From Rothia mucilaginosa (GTDB lineage Bacteria > Actinomycetota > Actinomycetes > Actinomycetales > Micrococcaceae), in contig NZ_CABFLY010000003.1 of NCBI RefSeq assembly GCF_901875305.1, forward strand, positions 62,001-126,000: DNA of 64,000 nucleotides. Reading direction: 5' to 3'. How positions within the stretch are numbered: the stretch's first letter is position 1; each line of letters begins with the position of its first letter. Below, piece by piece: positions 32,000 to 40,455 of this stretch. A model generated the notes under the pieces. The model saw only the letters and a list, made by a program, of their open reading frames with translations. It did not search any database and was not told the origin of the DNA. Both the position numbers and the translations under genes were made by a program.

Positions 32000-33385
32000 A
32001 TGGCATTCACTAAGGTGGCACAGGATCGTCCTCGCGTCCTGATTGTCGGTGGTGGCTACGTCGGCTTCACCGTTGCTAAGAAGATTCAGAAGGCTATCAA
32101 GGAGACCGGTGGCGTCGTCACCATCGTTGAGCCGAACCCTTACATGACCTACCAGCCCTTCCTGCCGGAGGTTGCAGCGGGTTCCATGGAAGGCCGTAAC
32201 GCAACCGTGCCGTTGCGTCAGCACCTGCGTGACACCGAGCTGATTCCCGGCCGTATTGTCTCTGTCGACCATGCAAACCGCACCGCCGTGGTTGAGCCTA
32301 CCGATAACGGTGAGCCTTTCGAGCTGAAGTACGACGAGATTGTGCTCGGTGCAGGTGCAGTGACCCGTGCATTCCCGATTCCGGGTCTGGCAGATGTTGC
32401 CATCGGTATGAAGACTATTGAAGAGGCTGTCTCGGTTCGTAACTGGGTTCTGGATCGCATCGAGGTCGCATCCCTGCTGACCAACGCGGATGAGCGCCGT
32501 CGCGCCCTGACCTTCGTGATTGTGGGCGGTGGCTTCGCCGGTATCGAGACCATCTCCGAGCTTGAGGATATGGCTCGCGTTGCTGTTGAACGTAACGAAC
32601 GTCTGTCCGTCTCCGATCTGCACTTCGTGCTCATTGAGGCCGCACCGCGCATTATGCCCGAGGTTCCCGCAGACCGTGCCGAGAAGGTTGTCGCAGAGTT
32701 GCGTGCCCGCGGCATCGAGGTTCTGCTCAACACCTCCCTGGCTGACGCAACTGACGGTGACTTGAAGCTGATCAACATGGCTGATAAGTCTCCCGCCGGC
32801 GAGATTTCCACCGACACTCTGATTTGGACCGCAGGTGTGGCAGCATCCCCGATGCTGAAGAACACCGACTTCCCGATTGACGAGCGCGGCCGCGTTCGTG
32901 TGAGCGCAGACCTGCGCGTCACCGGTGATGACGGTGTGGTCGAGGGTGCATGGGCAGCAGGCGACAACGCAGCTGTTCCGGACCTCTCCGGCGGTGGCGT
33001 GGGTGGCTTCTGCGTCCCCAACGCTCAGCACGCTTCCCGCCAGGCTGTCGTTCTGGCTAAGAACCTGCTGGCTGCTCGCCGTGGTGAGCCCCTGACCGAT
33101 TACTACCACGAGACTATTGGTGTTGTGGCAGGTCTGGGCCTGTGGAAGGGTGTTGCAAACTTCAAGGGCAAGACTATTGGTGGCCCGCTGGCGTGGATTA
33201 TGCACCGCGGCTACCACGGCTCGGCAATCCCCACCACCGAGCGTACCGTTCGCGTGATGACCACCTGGGCTCTGAACCAGATTTTCGGTCGCGATACCTC
33301 CTCGATTCGCCACCAGCGCTCCCCGCGCCTGGCATTCCAGCAGGCAACCGGTACTGCTCCGGCACCGCACAAGGCAAAGCTCTAA
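32000..33385 (+). CDS. ndh: Type II NADH dehydrogenase
   Basis: Ndh-2 passes electrons from NADH to menaquinone at the inner face of the membrane without pumping protons. The 461-residue flavoprotein has the FAD motif VLIVGGGYVGFTVAKKI, PYMTYQPFLPEVAAG, the NADH-binding motif FVIVGGGFAGIETISEL, DTLIWTAGVAASP, and the ending GDNAAVPDLSGG before a membrane-binding tail. AGGAAG precedes the ATG. With SdhCDAB it supplies two entry points to the quinone pool in this window. A long leader suggests regulation. Confidence 0.95.
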   Translation: MAFTKVAQDRPRVLIVGGGYVGFTVAKKIQKAIKETGGVVTIVEPNPYMTYQPFLPEVAAGSMEGRNATVPLRQHLRDTELIPGRIVSVDHANRTAVVEPTDNGEPFELKYDEIVLGAGAVTRAFPIPGLADVAIGMKTIEEAVSVRNWVLDRIEVASLLTNADERRRALTFVIVGGGFAGIETISELEDMARVAVERNERLSVSDLHFVLIEAAPRIMPEVPADRAEKVVAELRARGIEVLLNTSLADATDGDLKLINMADKSPAGEISTDTLIWTAGVAASPMLKNTDFPIDERGRVRVSADLRVTGDDGVVEGAWAAGDNAAVPDLSGGGVGGFCVPNAQHASRQAVVLAKNLLAARRGEPLTDYYHETIGVVAGLGLWKGVANFKGKTIGGPLAWIMHRGYHGSAIPTTERTVRVMTTWALNQIFGRDTSSIRHQRSPRLAFQQATGTAPAPHKAKL

Positions 33386-33433
33386 ACCGAGCTGGCCGAT
33401 AGCCGGTGAGGCCGCATAGGCCTCGCGAACGTT

Positions 33434-33473
33434 ACGGGCGGCGTTGAAGACTCTGGTCTTCGGCGCCGCCCGT
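33434..33473 (+). terminator. Terminator of ndh
   Basis: ACGGGCGGCG pairs with CGCCGCCCGT, with a second inner pair (GAAGAC/GTCTTC). Confidence 0.85.
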
Positions 33474-33651
33474 CGCTGTATTCGTGGTGTTTTCTGATGC
33501 TTTCCAGGTAGATTTTCTGGTGCTGTATGCTTTGTTGCCTGGCATACTCGGTCTTGGTCGAGTCGTGCACTTTACATGCTGAAGAGCGTGGATATGCATT
33601 GCTCAGAATTCATGGAATAATGGTGTTTTGCGTCTGGTGTGTGCCAGACGA

Positions 33652-33725
33652 GCCCTCATAGTCCAATTGGCAGAGACAGAGGACTTAAAATCCTTGTGTT
33701 CTGGGTTCGAGTCCCAGTGGGGGCA
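33652..33725 (+). tRNA. tRNA with UAA anticodon (predicted Leu), short variable arm
   Basis: A 74-base cloverleaf. The acceptor stem is GCCCTCA with TGGGGGC, including one G-U pair. The anticodon stem GAGGA/TCCTT carries the loop CTTAAAA, so the anticodon is TAA (reads UUA, leucine). The T-arm is CTGGG-TTCGAGT-CCCAG. A73 is the discriminator, and the CCA end is not fully encoded (ACCG). The variable loop is only five bases (GTGTT), whereas bacterial leucine tRNAs normally have a long variable arm. UUA codons are rare in the high-GC genes here but frequent in the AT-rich island genes. Confidence 0.85.
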
Positions 33726-33773
33726 CCGTGTAGATAGAGGCACTGCGTAGATGGAAGCACCGTGTCGATAGGC
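33723..33773 (+). repeat. Three 17-bp tandem repeats at the tRNA 3' end
   Basis: GCACCGTGTAGATAGAG, GCACTGCGTAGATGGAA and GCACCGTGTCGATAGGC lie in tandem starting inside the tRNA acceptor end. Such repeats can arise by slippage, or from repeated excision or insertion at a tRNA gene. Confidence 0.6.
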
Positions 33774-34404
33774 AAGAAGACGAGCGGCGGCTCTTCCCGT
33801 GGGGGAGGGGCTGTCGCTCGTGTGTCTATATGGTTTCCTGGGGGTGGTAAAAGGCGATGCCCCCGACCCATACTATCGGGGGCGTCGTGGAGTGCCGGTG
33901 CGGGCTATGGCATCCTGTGCACTCTCTTCACCGCGGGTAGATGGGCTCGTCTTTTGCCGGGTTTAGGACGGCCTGCGGTGAAGTCTGGTGAACCTGCCGG
34001 TGATTGGTGGCCCGTGTAGGGCGGTGAATCGGAGGCCGAAAGTCTATGTATGGACGCGGAGCGCTACTTGCTGTGCGCGAAGAGTGCGTCGATGGAGAGC
34101 TTGCTACTGCGGGCGAGTTTCATGGGAGCGGCACCCCTGTATCAAAGTTTGAAGGCTAAAGTTTTACATTTCAAATAAATTTAGTCTGTAGCGGAAAAGG
34201 GTGCAAAAAGTGGCAAAAAATAGGGGTAAAAAGTGACCTGTATCCCAAAAAAACGGGGTTTTAGATGACGTTTTGTGACGGTGCTCAATACCTAAAACCC
34301 CCTCGCGACGGCTTCCGGGACCTCAAAAACATGAGACCCTTATAGAGATATGGCCACAGGCACGCCCCTGCCTGAATGGGGTAGCCGAGTCAGAAAGGCA
34401 CAGC
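33726..34404. other. 679-bp noncoding region after the tRNA
   Basis: It holds the 17-bp tandem repeats, a stem at 33780-33821 (ACGAGCG/CGCTCGT), and a strong terminator at 33855-33887 (CGATGCCCCCGA with its complement). An AT-rich stretch follows at 34150-34260. On the minus strand, 34064-34123 could encode a 19-residue basic peptide (begins MKLARSSK), without good support. I see no certain gene. Confidence 0.5.
33855..33887 (+). terminator. Terminator downstream of the tRNA
   Basis: CGATGCCCCCGA pairs with TCGGGGGCGTCG with one G-U. It probably ends the tRNA transcript. Confidence 0.75.
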
Positions 34405-35295
34405 ATGCAGACTAAGCCCTCAATTATCGCCGTCGATATGGATGGCACCTTCCTCACCGACTCCAAAACTTTCGACACTGAACGCTTCTCGCGCATCCTG
34501 CCTCGCCTGCACGCGCTGGGAATTCACTTCGTCGTGGCTAGCGGCAACACCCATCCCAAGCTGCAGGATTACATGCGCGGCTTCGAGAATCAGGGCCTTA
34601 TCTACATTGCAGAGAACGGCGCGTACCTCGCCGATGACAGCGGCCAGCTGGCAGTTCACCCCTTCCTTGCTGAAGATGTTCCGCGCATTATTGAAATCGT
34701 TCAGGGGCTAGAGCAGATTGGCCTACTAGTCTGTACCACTGAGGGTATTTACCTGCCGAAGGATCGTTGCGATCAGATTGTGCATATGATTCGCGGCTAT
34801 TTCGAAGACACGGGTCAGAGCATCCCTGAAACCCTCACTCTGGAGGACTTTGCCGCGTTTTTCTTCCCCGGTGCGGTCATGATTGATTCCATCGAGAACT
34901 TTGAGGGCGTCCCCATTAAATTCCCACTACTGACCCCTCCGAAGCAGACTCAGCAGATTAGCGCATACCTGCGCGAGGCTCTTCCGCAGACCGTCACCCC
35001 GATGGTCAGCGGTTTCGGTGCTATCGATTTGGTGCGTACCGGTGTGAACAAGGCGACCGGTCTGAAGGACCTGTGCAAGCGTCTGAACGCTGACCCGGCG
35101 GGCATTCTTGCATTCGGCGATGGCGAGAACGATATGGAGATGCTCCGCTACGCAGGTTGGGGCGTTGCCATGGCTAACGCTCCGGAGGCTGTTCGAAACG
35201 CGGCTGATGAGGTAATCGGCACAAACGAGGAGCAGGCCGTCCTGGCCTATCTGGAAAACCTACTGGATAAACTGGATGCGCATGATGCCTCCTAA
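34405..35295 (+). CDS. HAD-superfamily hydrolase (Cof subfamily IIB)
   Basis: A 296-residue phosphatase of the Cof type, acting on sugar phosphates, FMN or similar small molecules. Motif I is VDMDGTFL with the nucleophile Asp and the acid Asp. Motif II is VVASGN. Motif III is the Lys in GVNKATGL. Motif IV is FGDGENDMEML. The large cap domain between motifs II and III is the IIB type. GAAAGG lies before the ATG. No neighbouring gene points to a substrate. The gene is single, with a ~170 bp gap before the next. Confidence 0.9.
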   Translation: MQTKPSIIAVDMDGTFLTDSKTFDTERFSRILPRLHALGIHFVVASGNTHPKLQDYMRGFENQGLIYIAENGAYLADDSGQLAVHPFLAEDVPRIIEIVQGLEQIGLLVCTTEGIYLPKDRCDQIVHMIRGYFEDTGQSIPETLTLEDFAAFFFPGAVMIDSIENFEGVPIKFPLLTPPKQTQQISAYLREALPQTVTPMVSGFGAIDLVRTGVNKATGLKDLCKRLNADPAGILAFGDGENDMEMLRYAGWGVAMANAPEAVRNAADEVIGTNEEQAVLAYLENLLDKLDAHDAS

Positions 35296-35421
35296 CGCCT
35301 CGCACCGGCCTCTTATCAATCGAAAGGCGGCGAATGATTGTGCACCCCCGCTTGATGCGAGCCGGGCCAAATCGGCGCCGTGCTTAGAACGAACAGAAGC
35401 GTGAGCCAAACAACCGTCGGC

Positions 35422-35427
35422 TAGAAT
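35422..35427 (+). promoter_or_regulatory. Likely -10 box of the Bax inhibitor-1 family gene
   Basis: TAGAAT 37 bases before the start codon. AAGGAGAG follows just before the ATG. Confidence 0.5.
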
Positions 35428-35464
35428 TAAACGCGTTAGTACTTATCTATCTAAGGAGAGAACG

Positions 35465-36403
35465 ATGGCGGGAAATCCGCTTATTAATTCAATGACGAAG
35501 AAGCAGGGGCAGGGCGATCCTCGCTTCGGCCGCTTCGGGGCGGGGGGCCAGGCCCAGCAGGGTCAGCAGGTATATGGCCAGGCTCAGTATGGCCAGCAGG
35601 CCTATGGTCAGGCTCAGTATGGCCAGCAGGCATACGGCCAGCCTCAGTACGGCCAGCAGGCATACGACCAGCCGCAGTATACCGACTACAGCGCCCCGAC
35701 TTATTCCGAGCCGACCTACTCTGAGCCGATTCCGGCCGGTCAGCGTCTGACCATGAACGATGTGCTGGTCAAGACCGCCATTAACCTGGGTCTGGTTGTA
35801 GTGGGTGCTGTGGTCGCGTGGTACGTGCCTATGCTGATGCTCCTGGGCCTGCTGGGTGGTTTGGTGCTGGGTCTCGTGAACTCCTTCAAGCAGAAGGTTT
35901 CCCCGATCTTGGTCATGGCCTACGCACTTATGGAAGGTATGATGCTGGGTGGCCTGTCTGCCCTCGTCAACCTGCGTTACCCGGGTACCGCTATCCAGGC
36001 GGTTCTGGCGACCATCGTGGTTGCGGGTGTGACCCTGGCTCTCTTCGCCAATGGCAAGATTCGCACCACCCCCAAGCTGAATAAGATCTTCATGATTGGT
36101 GCGCTCAGCTACCTGGGATACGGCCTGGTGTCTATGCTGACCGCGGGTATCTTCGGTTTCTCGTTGAACAGCATGAGCATCGGTGGCATCCCGCTGGGTC
36201 TGCCGATTGCCCTGATTGCGGTCGCAATGGCAACCTACTCGCTGCTGATTGACTACACCACGACCGCTGAGGCCGTGGACGCGGGTCTGCCGCAGAGCGA
36301 GTCCTGGCGCCTGGCGTTTGGCCTGACCGCATCGCTGGTGTGGCTGTACGTTGAGATTCTGCGCGTTCTGATGTACCTGGCAAGCATCTTCAGCGACGAC
36401 TAA
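35465..36403 (+). CDS. Bax inhibitor-1/YccA family membrane protein with a Tyr/Gln repeat N-terminus
   Basis: The C-terminal ~210 residues of this 312-residue protein form seven hydrophobic helices of the Bax inhibitor-1/YccA superfamily (from INLGLVVVGAVVAWY to LTASLVWLYVEILRVLM). Some members leak Ca2+ or protons. The C-terminal YVEILRVLMYL is typical. The N-terminal ~90 residues are low in complexity, with four 10-residue repeats (AYGQAQYGQQ) at residues 36-75. That region is rich in Tyr, Gln and Gly and resembles prion-like or phase-separating segments. GGAGAG precedes the ATG. The gene is monocistronic. Confidence 0.88.
   Translation: MAGNPLINSMTKKQGQGDPRFGRFGAGGQAQQGQQVYGQAQYGQQAYGQAQYGQQAYGQPQYGQQAYDQPQYTDYSAPTYSEPTYSEPIPAGQRLTMNDVLVKTAINLGLVVVGAVVAWYVPMLMLLGLLGGLVLGLVNSFKQKVSPILVMAYALMEGMMLGGLSALVNLRYPGTAIQAVLATIVVAGVTLALFANGKIRTTPKLNKIFMIGALSYLGYGLVSMLTAGIFGFSLNSMSIGGIPLGLPIALIAVAMATYSLLIDYTTTAEAVDAGLPQSESWRLAFGLTASLVWLYVEILRVLMYLASIFSDD
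35570..35689 (+). repeat. 30-bp tandem repeats in the Bax inhibitor-1 family gene
   Basis: Four in-frame units encode VYGQAQYGQQ, AYGQAQYGQQ, AYGQPQYGQQ and AYDQPQYTDY. Copy number could vary between strains. Confidence 0.85.
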
Positions 36404-36522
36404 AAATTCGTACAAAGCGGCGGTACCGTGTGGTGCCGCCGCTTTCGCGGCTTTGACGGGGTTACACCCCACGAATACCGGCTCGCTCAGCAACCACGGC
36501 GGGCTCGAGAAAGAGAGACAGC

Positions 36523-37788
36523 GTGAAACTTATACCGAGTGCCAAAGAACGTCGGGCGGGGGAGAGCTACAGGGTCCCCTTTGCTGTAGACGTGGCTGGT
36601 GCATGGTCCTGGCGCCTCATTGTGATTGCGGGTGCGGGATGGGTCGTGTGGAAGGGCCTGGGACATGTTTCCCTGCTGGTTATCGCGATGATGGTGGCCA
36701 TGCTCCTAGCGGCTCTGTTGAGCCCGACCGTCATGCTCCTACGGAAGAAGGGTATGCGCGCTGGCGGTGCGGCTGCTATCGCTGAGCTGGGCCTGTTGCT
36801 ACTCCTCGCCGTAATTATTTCGCTGACTGGTCAGCAGTTGGTGCGCGGCTTTGCCACGATGGCCAACAAGGCGGTGCAGGGCTATCAGCAGCTCGTGGAC
36901 TGGCTAAAGAGCCTCGGGTACGATTTGGGAGCTGACCAGCTGAATCAGCTCCTGCACCAGATTGAGAACACCTTTAAGGACAATCCGAACACCGTGCTGA
37001 ACGGCGTATCTCGGGTTGGTTCGACCGCGGCTGATGTTGCGACCGGTGTGCTCCTGACCCTGTTCACGTTGCTTTTCTTTTTGATGGAGGGCGAGCGCAT
37101 CTGGCTGTTCGTCGTTGGTCTCTTCCCCAAGGATGCGCGCGAGGCCGTGAACGGTGCGGGCCGTGCAGGCTGGAAGTCCCTGGGCGCGTACGTTCGCGTG
37201 CAGATTCTGGTGGCTGCGATTGACGCCATTGGTATCGGCCTGGGTGCCGCCATCTTGGGCGTACCCCTGGCGCTTCCGTTGGGCGTGCTGGTGTTCCTGG
37301 GGTCCTTTATCCCGGTGATTGGTGCGCTGTTCTCTGGTGCCGTGGCGGTGCTTCTGGCGCTTGTGGCTCTGGGGCCGGTGCAGGCGCTGATTATGCTGGG
37401 TATCGTGCTGCTGGTGCAGCAGGTGGAGTCGCATATTCTGCAGCCGCTCATCATGGGTAAGGCCGTGTCTCTGCACCCGTTGGCCGTGATTTTCTCGGTG
37501 GCCGGTGGCTCCATGATTTTCGGCGCGGTGGGCGCTTTGTTTGCGGTACCGACGCTGGCTGTGGTGAACTCTGTGGTTCGTTATCTGGCAGGTCGTGGCT
37601 GGGAGCACGATCCTAACCTGCGTGATGAGGAGTTCCTCTTCCCGCACGAGGTGGCTCGTCGCGAGCAGGCGGATGAGAAGGCTCAGGAAAGGCAGAAGAG
37701 CGATAAGAAGTTGGCCTCCCGTGCACCGGGCCAGCAGGACGAGTCTGAGAAACGGGCTTCTGAGACCTCGGAATCATCTGAGGGGTAG
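36523..37788 (+). CDS. AI-2E family permease
   Basis: A 421-residue membrane protein of the AI-2E/PerM-type transporter family (TqsA, YhhQ relatives). Eight or so helices are visible, with the central soluble stretch (residues ~100-190) typical of the family, and the motif PVIGALFSGAVAVLLALVALGP. The last ~60 residues are highly charged (EEFLFPHEVARREQADEK). Substrate is unknown; despite the name few members move autoinducer-2. The GTG at 36523 has GAGAGA upstream. A terminator at 37915 ends the unit. Confidence 0.88.
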   Translation: MKLIPSAKERRAGESYRVPFAVDVAGAWSWRLIVIAGAGWVVWKGLGHVSLLVIAMMVAMLLAALLSPTVMLLRKKGMRAGGAAAIAELGLLLLLAVIISLTGQQLVRGFATMANKAVQGYQQLVDWLKSLGYDLGADQLNQLLHQIENTFKDNPNTVLNGVSRVGSTAADVATGVLLTLFTLLFFLMEGERIWLFVVGLFPKDAREAVNGAGRAGWKSLGAYVRVQILVAAIDAIGIGLGAAILGVPLALPLGVLVFLGSFIPVIGALFSGAVAVLLALVALGPVQALIMLGIVLLVQQVESHILQPLIMGKAVSLHPLAVIFSVAGGSMIFGAVGALFAVPTLAVVNSVVRYLAGRGWEHDPNLRDEEFLFPHEVARREQADEKAQERQKSDKKLASRAPGQQDESEKRASETSESSEG

Positions 37789-37914
37789 GGGCCGGTACCG
37801 GGCGGGAGGCGCCGGCACGGAATCACGGGGCGTCCTCGCCCTCCTCGTAACGCACCGCTGACTCGTTTTCGGCGGTATTGCCGGTTGAGATGCTGCCTCC
37901 GTAGGCATCTCGTT

Positions 37915-37944
37915 AGGGGGCTACTCGTGACCGGGTAGCCCCCT
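37915..37944 (+). terminator. Terminator of the AI-2E permease gene
   Basis: AGGGGGCTAC pairs with GTAGCCCCCT and is followed by TTG. A weaker GAGATGC/GCATCTC hairpin lies just upstream at 37887-37911. Confidence 0.9.
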
Positions 37945-38030
37945 TTGCTGTGCCTATCCTCTAGAATGGGATGAGCAATACATCACCGCCTCGCGCCCGC
38001 GGGGCAATGCACCGTCAGAATGGAAAACCT

Positions 38031-39284
38031 GTGAGCGTAGATCTCGACTCCCTGCCCGTGACCATCACCGATATTGAACGTGCCGCAGAGCTGCTCGAAG
38101 GCGTTATTGAACGCACCCCCGTCGCTCATTCACGTGCGCTGAGCCAGCGCCTGGGTTCCGAGGTGTTCTTCAAGTGTGAGAACCTGCAGCGCGCCGGTTC
38201 TTTCAAGGTTCGTGGCGCATACGTGCGCATGGCGAAGCTCTCCGAGGAGGAGAAGAAGCGCGGCGTGGTGGCTGCGAGTGCGGGTAACCACGCGCAGGGT
38301 GTGGCGTTGGCGGCTGACCGTCTGGGTATTAAGGCTCGTATTTACATGCCGTTGGGTGCGGCGTTGCCGAAGATTACTGCAACTCGCGATCATGGTGCTG
38401 AGGTTGAGCTGTACGGTGTGACCGTGGATGAGGCTCTGGCGGAGGCGAAACGTTACGCCGAAGAGACCGGCGCGGTGTTCGTGCACCCCTTTGACAATGA
38501 AGACATTATTGCGGGCCAGGGCACGATTGGCCTGGAGATTCTAGAGCAGGTTCCGGATGTTGACACCGTGATTGTGGGTGTTGGCGGCGGCGGCCTGCTG
38601 GCGGGTTTGTCCGCGGCGATTCGTGCGAAGGAGCAGCAGCTCGGCAAGAAGATTAAGATTATCGGCGTGCAGGCGGAGCACGCTGCGGCCTACCCACTCT
38701 CGCTGGCGGCCGATGCGCTGGTGCCGCTGAAGAAGGTTTCCACCATCGCTGACGGTATTGCGGTCGGTCGCCCCGGTCAGATGCCTTTCTCCATCATCAA
38801 GGAGCTGGTGGATGACGTGGCGACCGTGAGCGAGGACGATATCGCCCGCGCTCTGATCTTCCTGATGGAACGCAACAAGCTCGTGGTGGAGCCTGCCGGT
38901 TCGGTGCCCGTGGCGGCGCTGATGAACGGCAAGCTGAAGGAAGAGTACGGTGACCTGGGCACGGTCGTGTGTGTGCTTTCGGGCGGCAATATTGACCCTA
39001 TGCTGATGCTGAAGGTGATTCAGCGTGGTCTGTCTGCTGCCGGTCGTTACATGACCATCAAGATGATGCTCTCTGACCGTCCGGGTGAGCTGGCGACCAT
39101 CTCGCGCATCATTGCTGAGAACGATGCGAACGTGACCGGTGTGGATCACACCCGCGTGGGCGGTTCGCTCTCCATGGGGGACGTGTCCATCACCATCGAC
39201 ATGGAAACCAAAGGCGTGGAGCACTGCCGCCAGGTTATTTCTGCCCTGGAGGATGAGGGCTTCAAGCCGATTATCGTATACTAA
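38031..39284 (+). CDS. ilvA: Threonine ammonia-lyase (threonine dehydratase)
   Basis: IlvA is a PLP enzyme that deaminates threonine to 2-oxobutanoate, feeding isoleucine synthesis. The 417-residue protein has the PLP lysine in AGSFKVRGAY, NHAQGVA, and the glycine loop VGVGGGGLLAG. The C-terminus has a single ACT-like domain (RYMTIKMMLSDRPGELATISRI) that senses amino acids. The GTG at 38031 is chosen because GGAAAA precedes it and TAGAAT at 37962-37967 would put the transcript start downstream of the ATG at 37971; that longer frame adds 20 residues. Length fits the one-ACT form. Confidence 0.92.
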   Translation: MSVDLDSLPVTITDIERAAELLEGVIERTPVAHSRALSQRLGSEVFFKCENLQRAGSFKVRGAYVRMAKLSEEEKKRGVVAASAGNHAQGVALAADRLGIKARIYMPLGAALPKITATRDHGAEVELYGVTVDEALAEAKRYAEETGAVFVHPFDNEDIIAGQGTIGLEILEQVPDVDTVIVGVGGGGLLAGLSAAIRAKEQQLGKKIKIIGVQAEHAAAYPLSLAADALVPLKKVSTIADGIAVGRPGQMPFSIIKELVDDVATVSEDDIARALIFLMERNKLVVEPAGSVPVAALMNGKLKEEYGDLGTVVCVLSGGNIDPMLMLKVIQRGLSAAGRYMTIKMMLSDRPGELATISRIIAENDANVTGVDHTRVGGSLSMGDVSITIDMETKGVEHCRQVISALEDEGFKPIIVY

Positions 39285-39346
39285 GCCGACCCTTCATTTT
39301 GTGGGTCGCCGCTCGCGCGTGAACCTGTGCGGGGGTGGAATACATA

Positions 39347-39392
39347 AAAAGTGCGGGGTGCCGATTCTGAAGAATCGGCACCCCGCACTTTT
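39347..39392. terminator. Convergent terminator between ilvA and greA
   Basis: A perfect 21-bp stem (AAAAGTGCGGGGTGCCGATTC with its complement) around a 4-base loop, with T-runs on both strands. Confidence 0.95.
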
Positions 39393-39463
39393 AGCGTGTT
39401 GGCACAGAGTCCCTGAGCCCTGACCTCCGCAGCCCTGACCTCCGCAAATCTGTGGGCCTCGAC

Positions 39464-39961
39464 TTAGGCGTGGTAGGGGGTCACGGAGACAATCTTGGCG
39501 CTCAGCTCCTTGCCGTTCGGTGCCTCGTAGGTGACGGTGTCACCCTGCTTGGCGCCCAGGATGGCGGCACCCAGCGGGGACTTCTCCGAGAAGACCTTCA
39601 AATCGGTGCCTGCGGGGAGGGTGTCCTCAATCTCGCGGGAACCGAGCAGGAACTTCAGGTGGCGGCCCGCCACCTCGGCCTCGATGACCATGCCCAGGGC
39701 TACAACGCCATCGTCGACGGGGGCGTCGCCAATCTGTGCGGTCTCCAGCAGGTGCTTGAGCTGCTTGATGCGTGCCTCGTTCTTGGCCTGCTCGTCGCGG
39801 GCAGCGTGGTAGCCGCCGTTCTCGCGGAGGTCACCCTCGTCGCGTGCCTGAGCGATGCGGTCGACGATTTCCTGACGGTACGGGCCGGAGAGGTACTCCA
39901 GTTCCTGAGTGAGACGGTCGAAGGCGTCCTGAGTGAGCCATGCACCGGTGTTGTCAGCCAT
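39464..39961 (-). CDS. greA: Transcription elongation factor GreA
   Basis: GreA rescues backtracked RNA polymerase by stimulating transcript cleavage. The 165-residue protein has the N-terminal coiled coil (LTQDAFDRLTQELEYL) with the acidic-tip motif ARDEGDLRENGGYHAARDEQ, and a C-terminal FKBP-like domain ending SPLGAAILGAKQGDTVTYEAPNGK. AAGGAT lies before the ATG at 39961. It is divergent from mca, and greA next to mca is a conserved actinobacterial arrangement. Confidence 0.97.
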   Translation of the reverse strand: MADNTGAWLTQDAFDRLTQELEYLSGPYRQEIVDRIAQARDEGDLRENGGYHAARDEQAKNEARIKQLKHLLETAQIGDAPVDDGVVALGMVIEAEVAGRHLKFLLGSREIEDTLPAGTDLKVFSEKSPLGAAILGAKQGDTVTYEAPNGKELSAKIVSVTPYHA

Positions 39962-40455
39962 GCGTATCCTTTGCTTGTGCGCCGGCGTTGCCGGTGCGAA
40001 ACGAATAAACCCGCTACCGTGTGCCGCGTTCAGATGCGCGGGTGGGTACCGGTAACGGAATGAATCAACAGACCTATTTTAGAGCACCGGAGGATTTTCG
40101 GCTGGTAGCTCGGTCGAATCTTCCCCTCTGAGCGCACCTTGAGATGCATCCTCGACGGTGTGTGGGGCGGTGACTGAAAGCCGGGGCGAGTGGTGGCTAC
40201 TGAAGGTTCGGGATCCCTCCATATACCTCATAGACACTCCCCGGATGTGACGTTACGTTTCACGATGTCACACGGCGTCATCTACACTAGTGAACCTTCC
40301 CTTCCCCCGGGTATCATACGAGAAGTTACCCGGGTCAAGCGGTGTTTTCGTACCGCTTTCGCCGTGGCCTCGGAGACTCCCCGGAAGGCACCGACGCATC
40401 CAGCCCCAACCCACCACCCGCCGCGCCGTCAGGCACTAATCCAAAGGACACCACC
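39962..40455 (+). promoter_or_regulatory. Divergent greA/mca control region
   Basis: I see no gene in the 494-bp gap. A CCCGGGTA/TACCCGGG inverted repeat at 40306-40334 spans about 29 bp and may be a regulator site. TACACT at 40283-40288 is a candidate mca -10 box. The mca ribosome site AAAGGA is at 40443. Confidence 0.4.

Noticed and set aside
31910..33370. Long minus-strand ORF across ndh
   Set aside because: It mirrors ndh in a GC-rich codon pattern and its product is low in complexity with no family features. Such shadows occur opposite most highly biased genes here, including eno, fumC and glyA.
33762..34019. 85-residue plus-strand ORF after the tRNA
   Set aside because: It covers two stable hairpins and has no family features or ribosome site.
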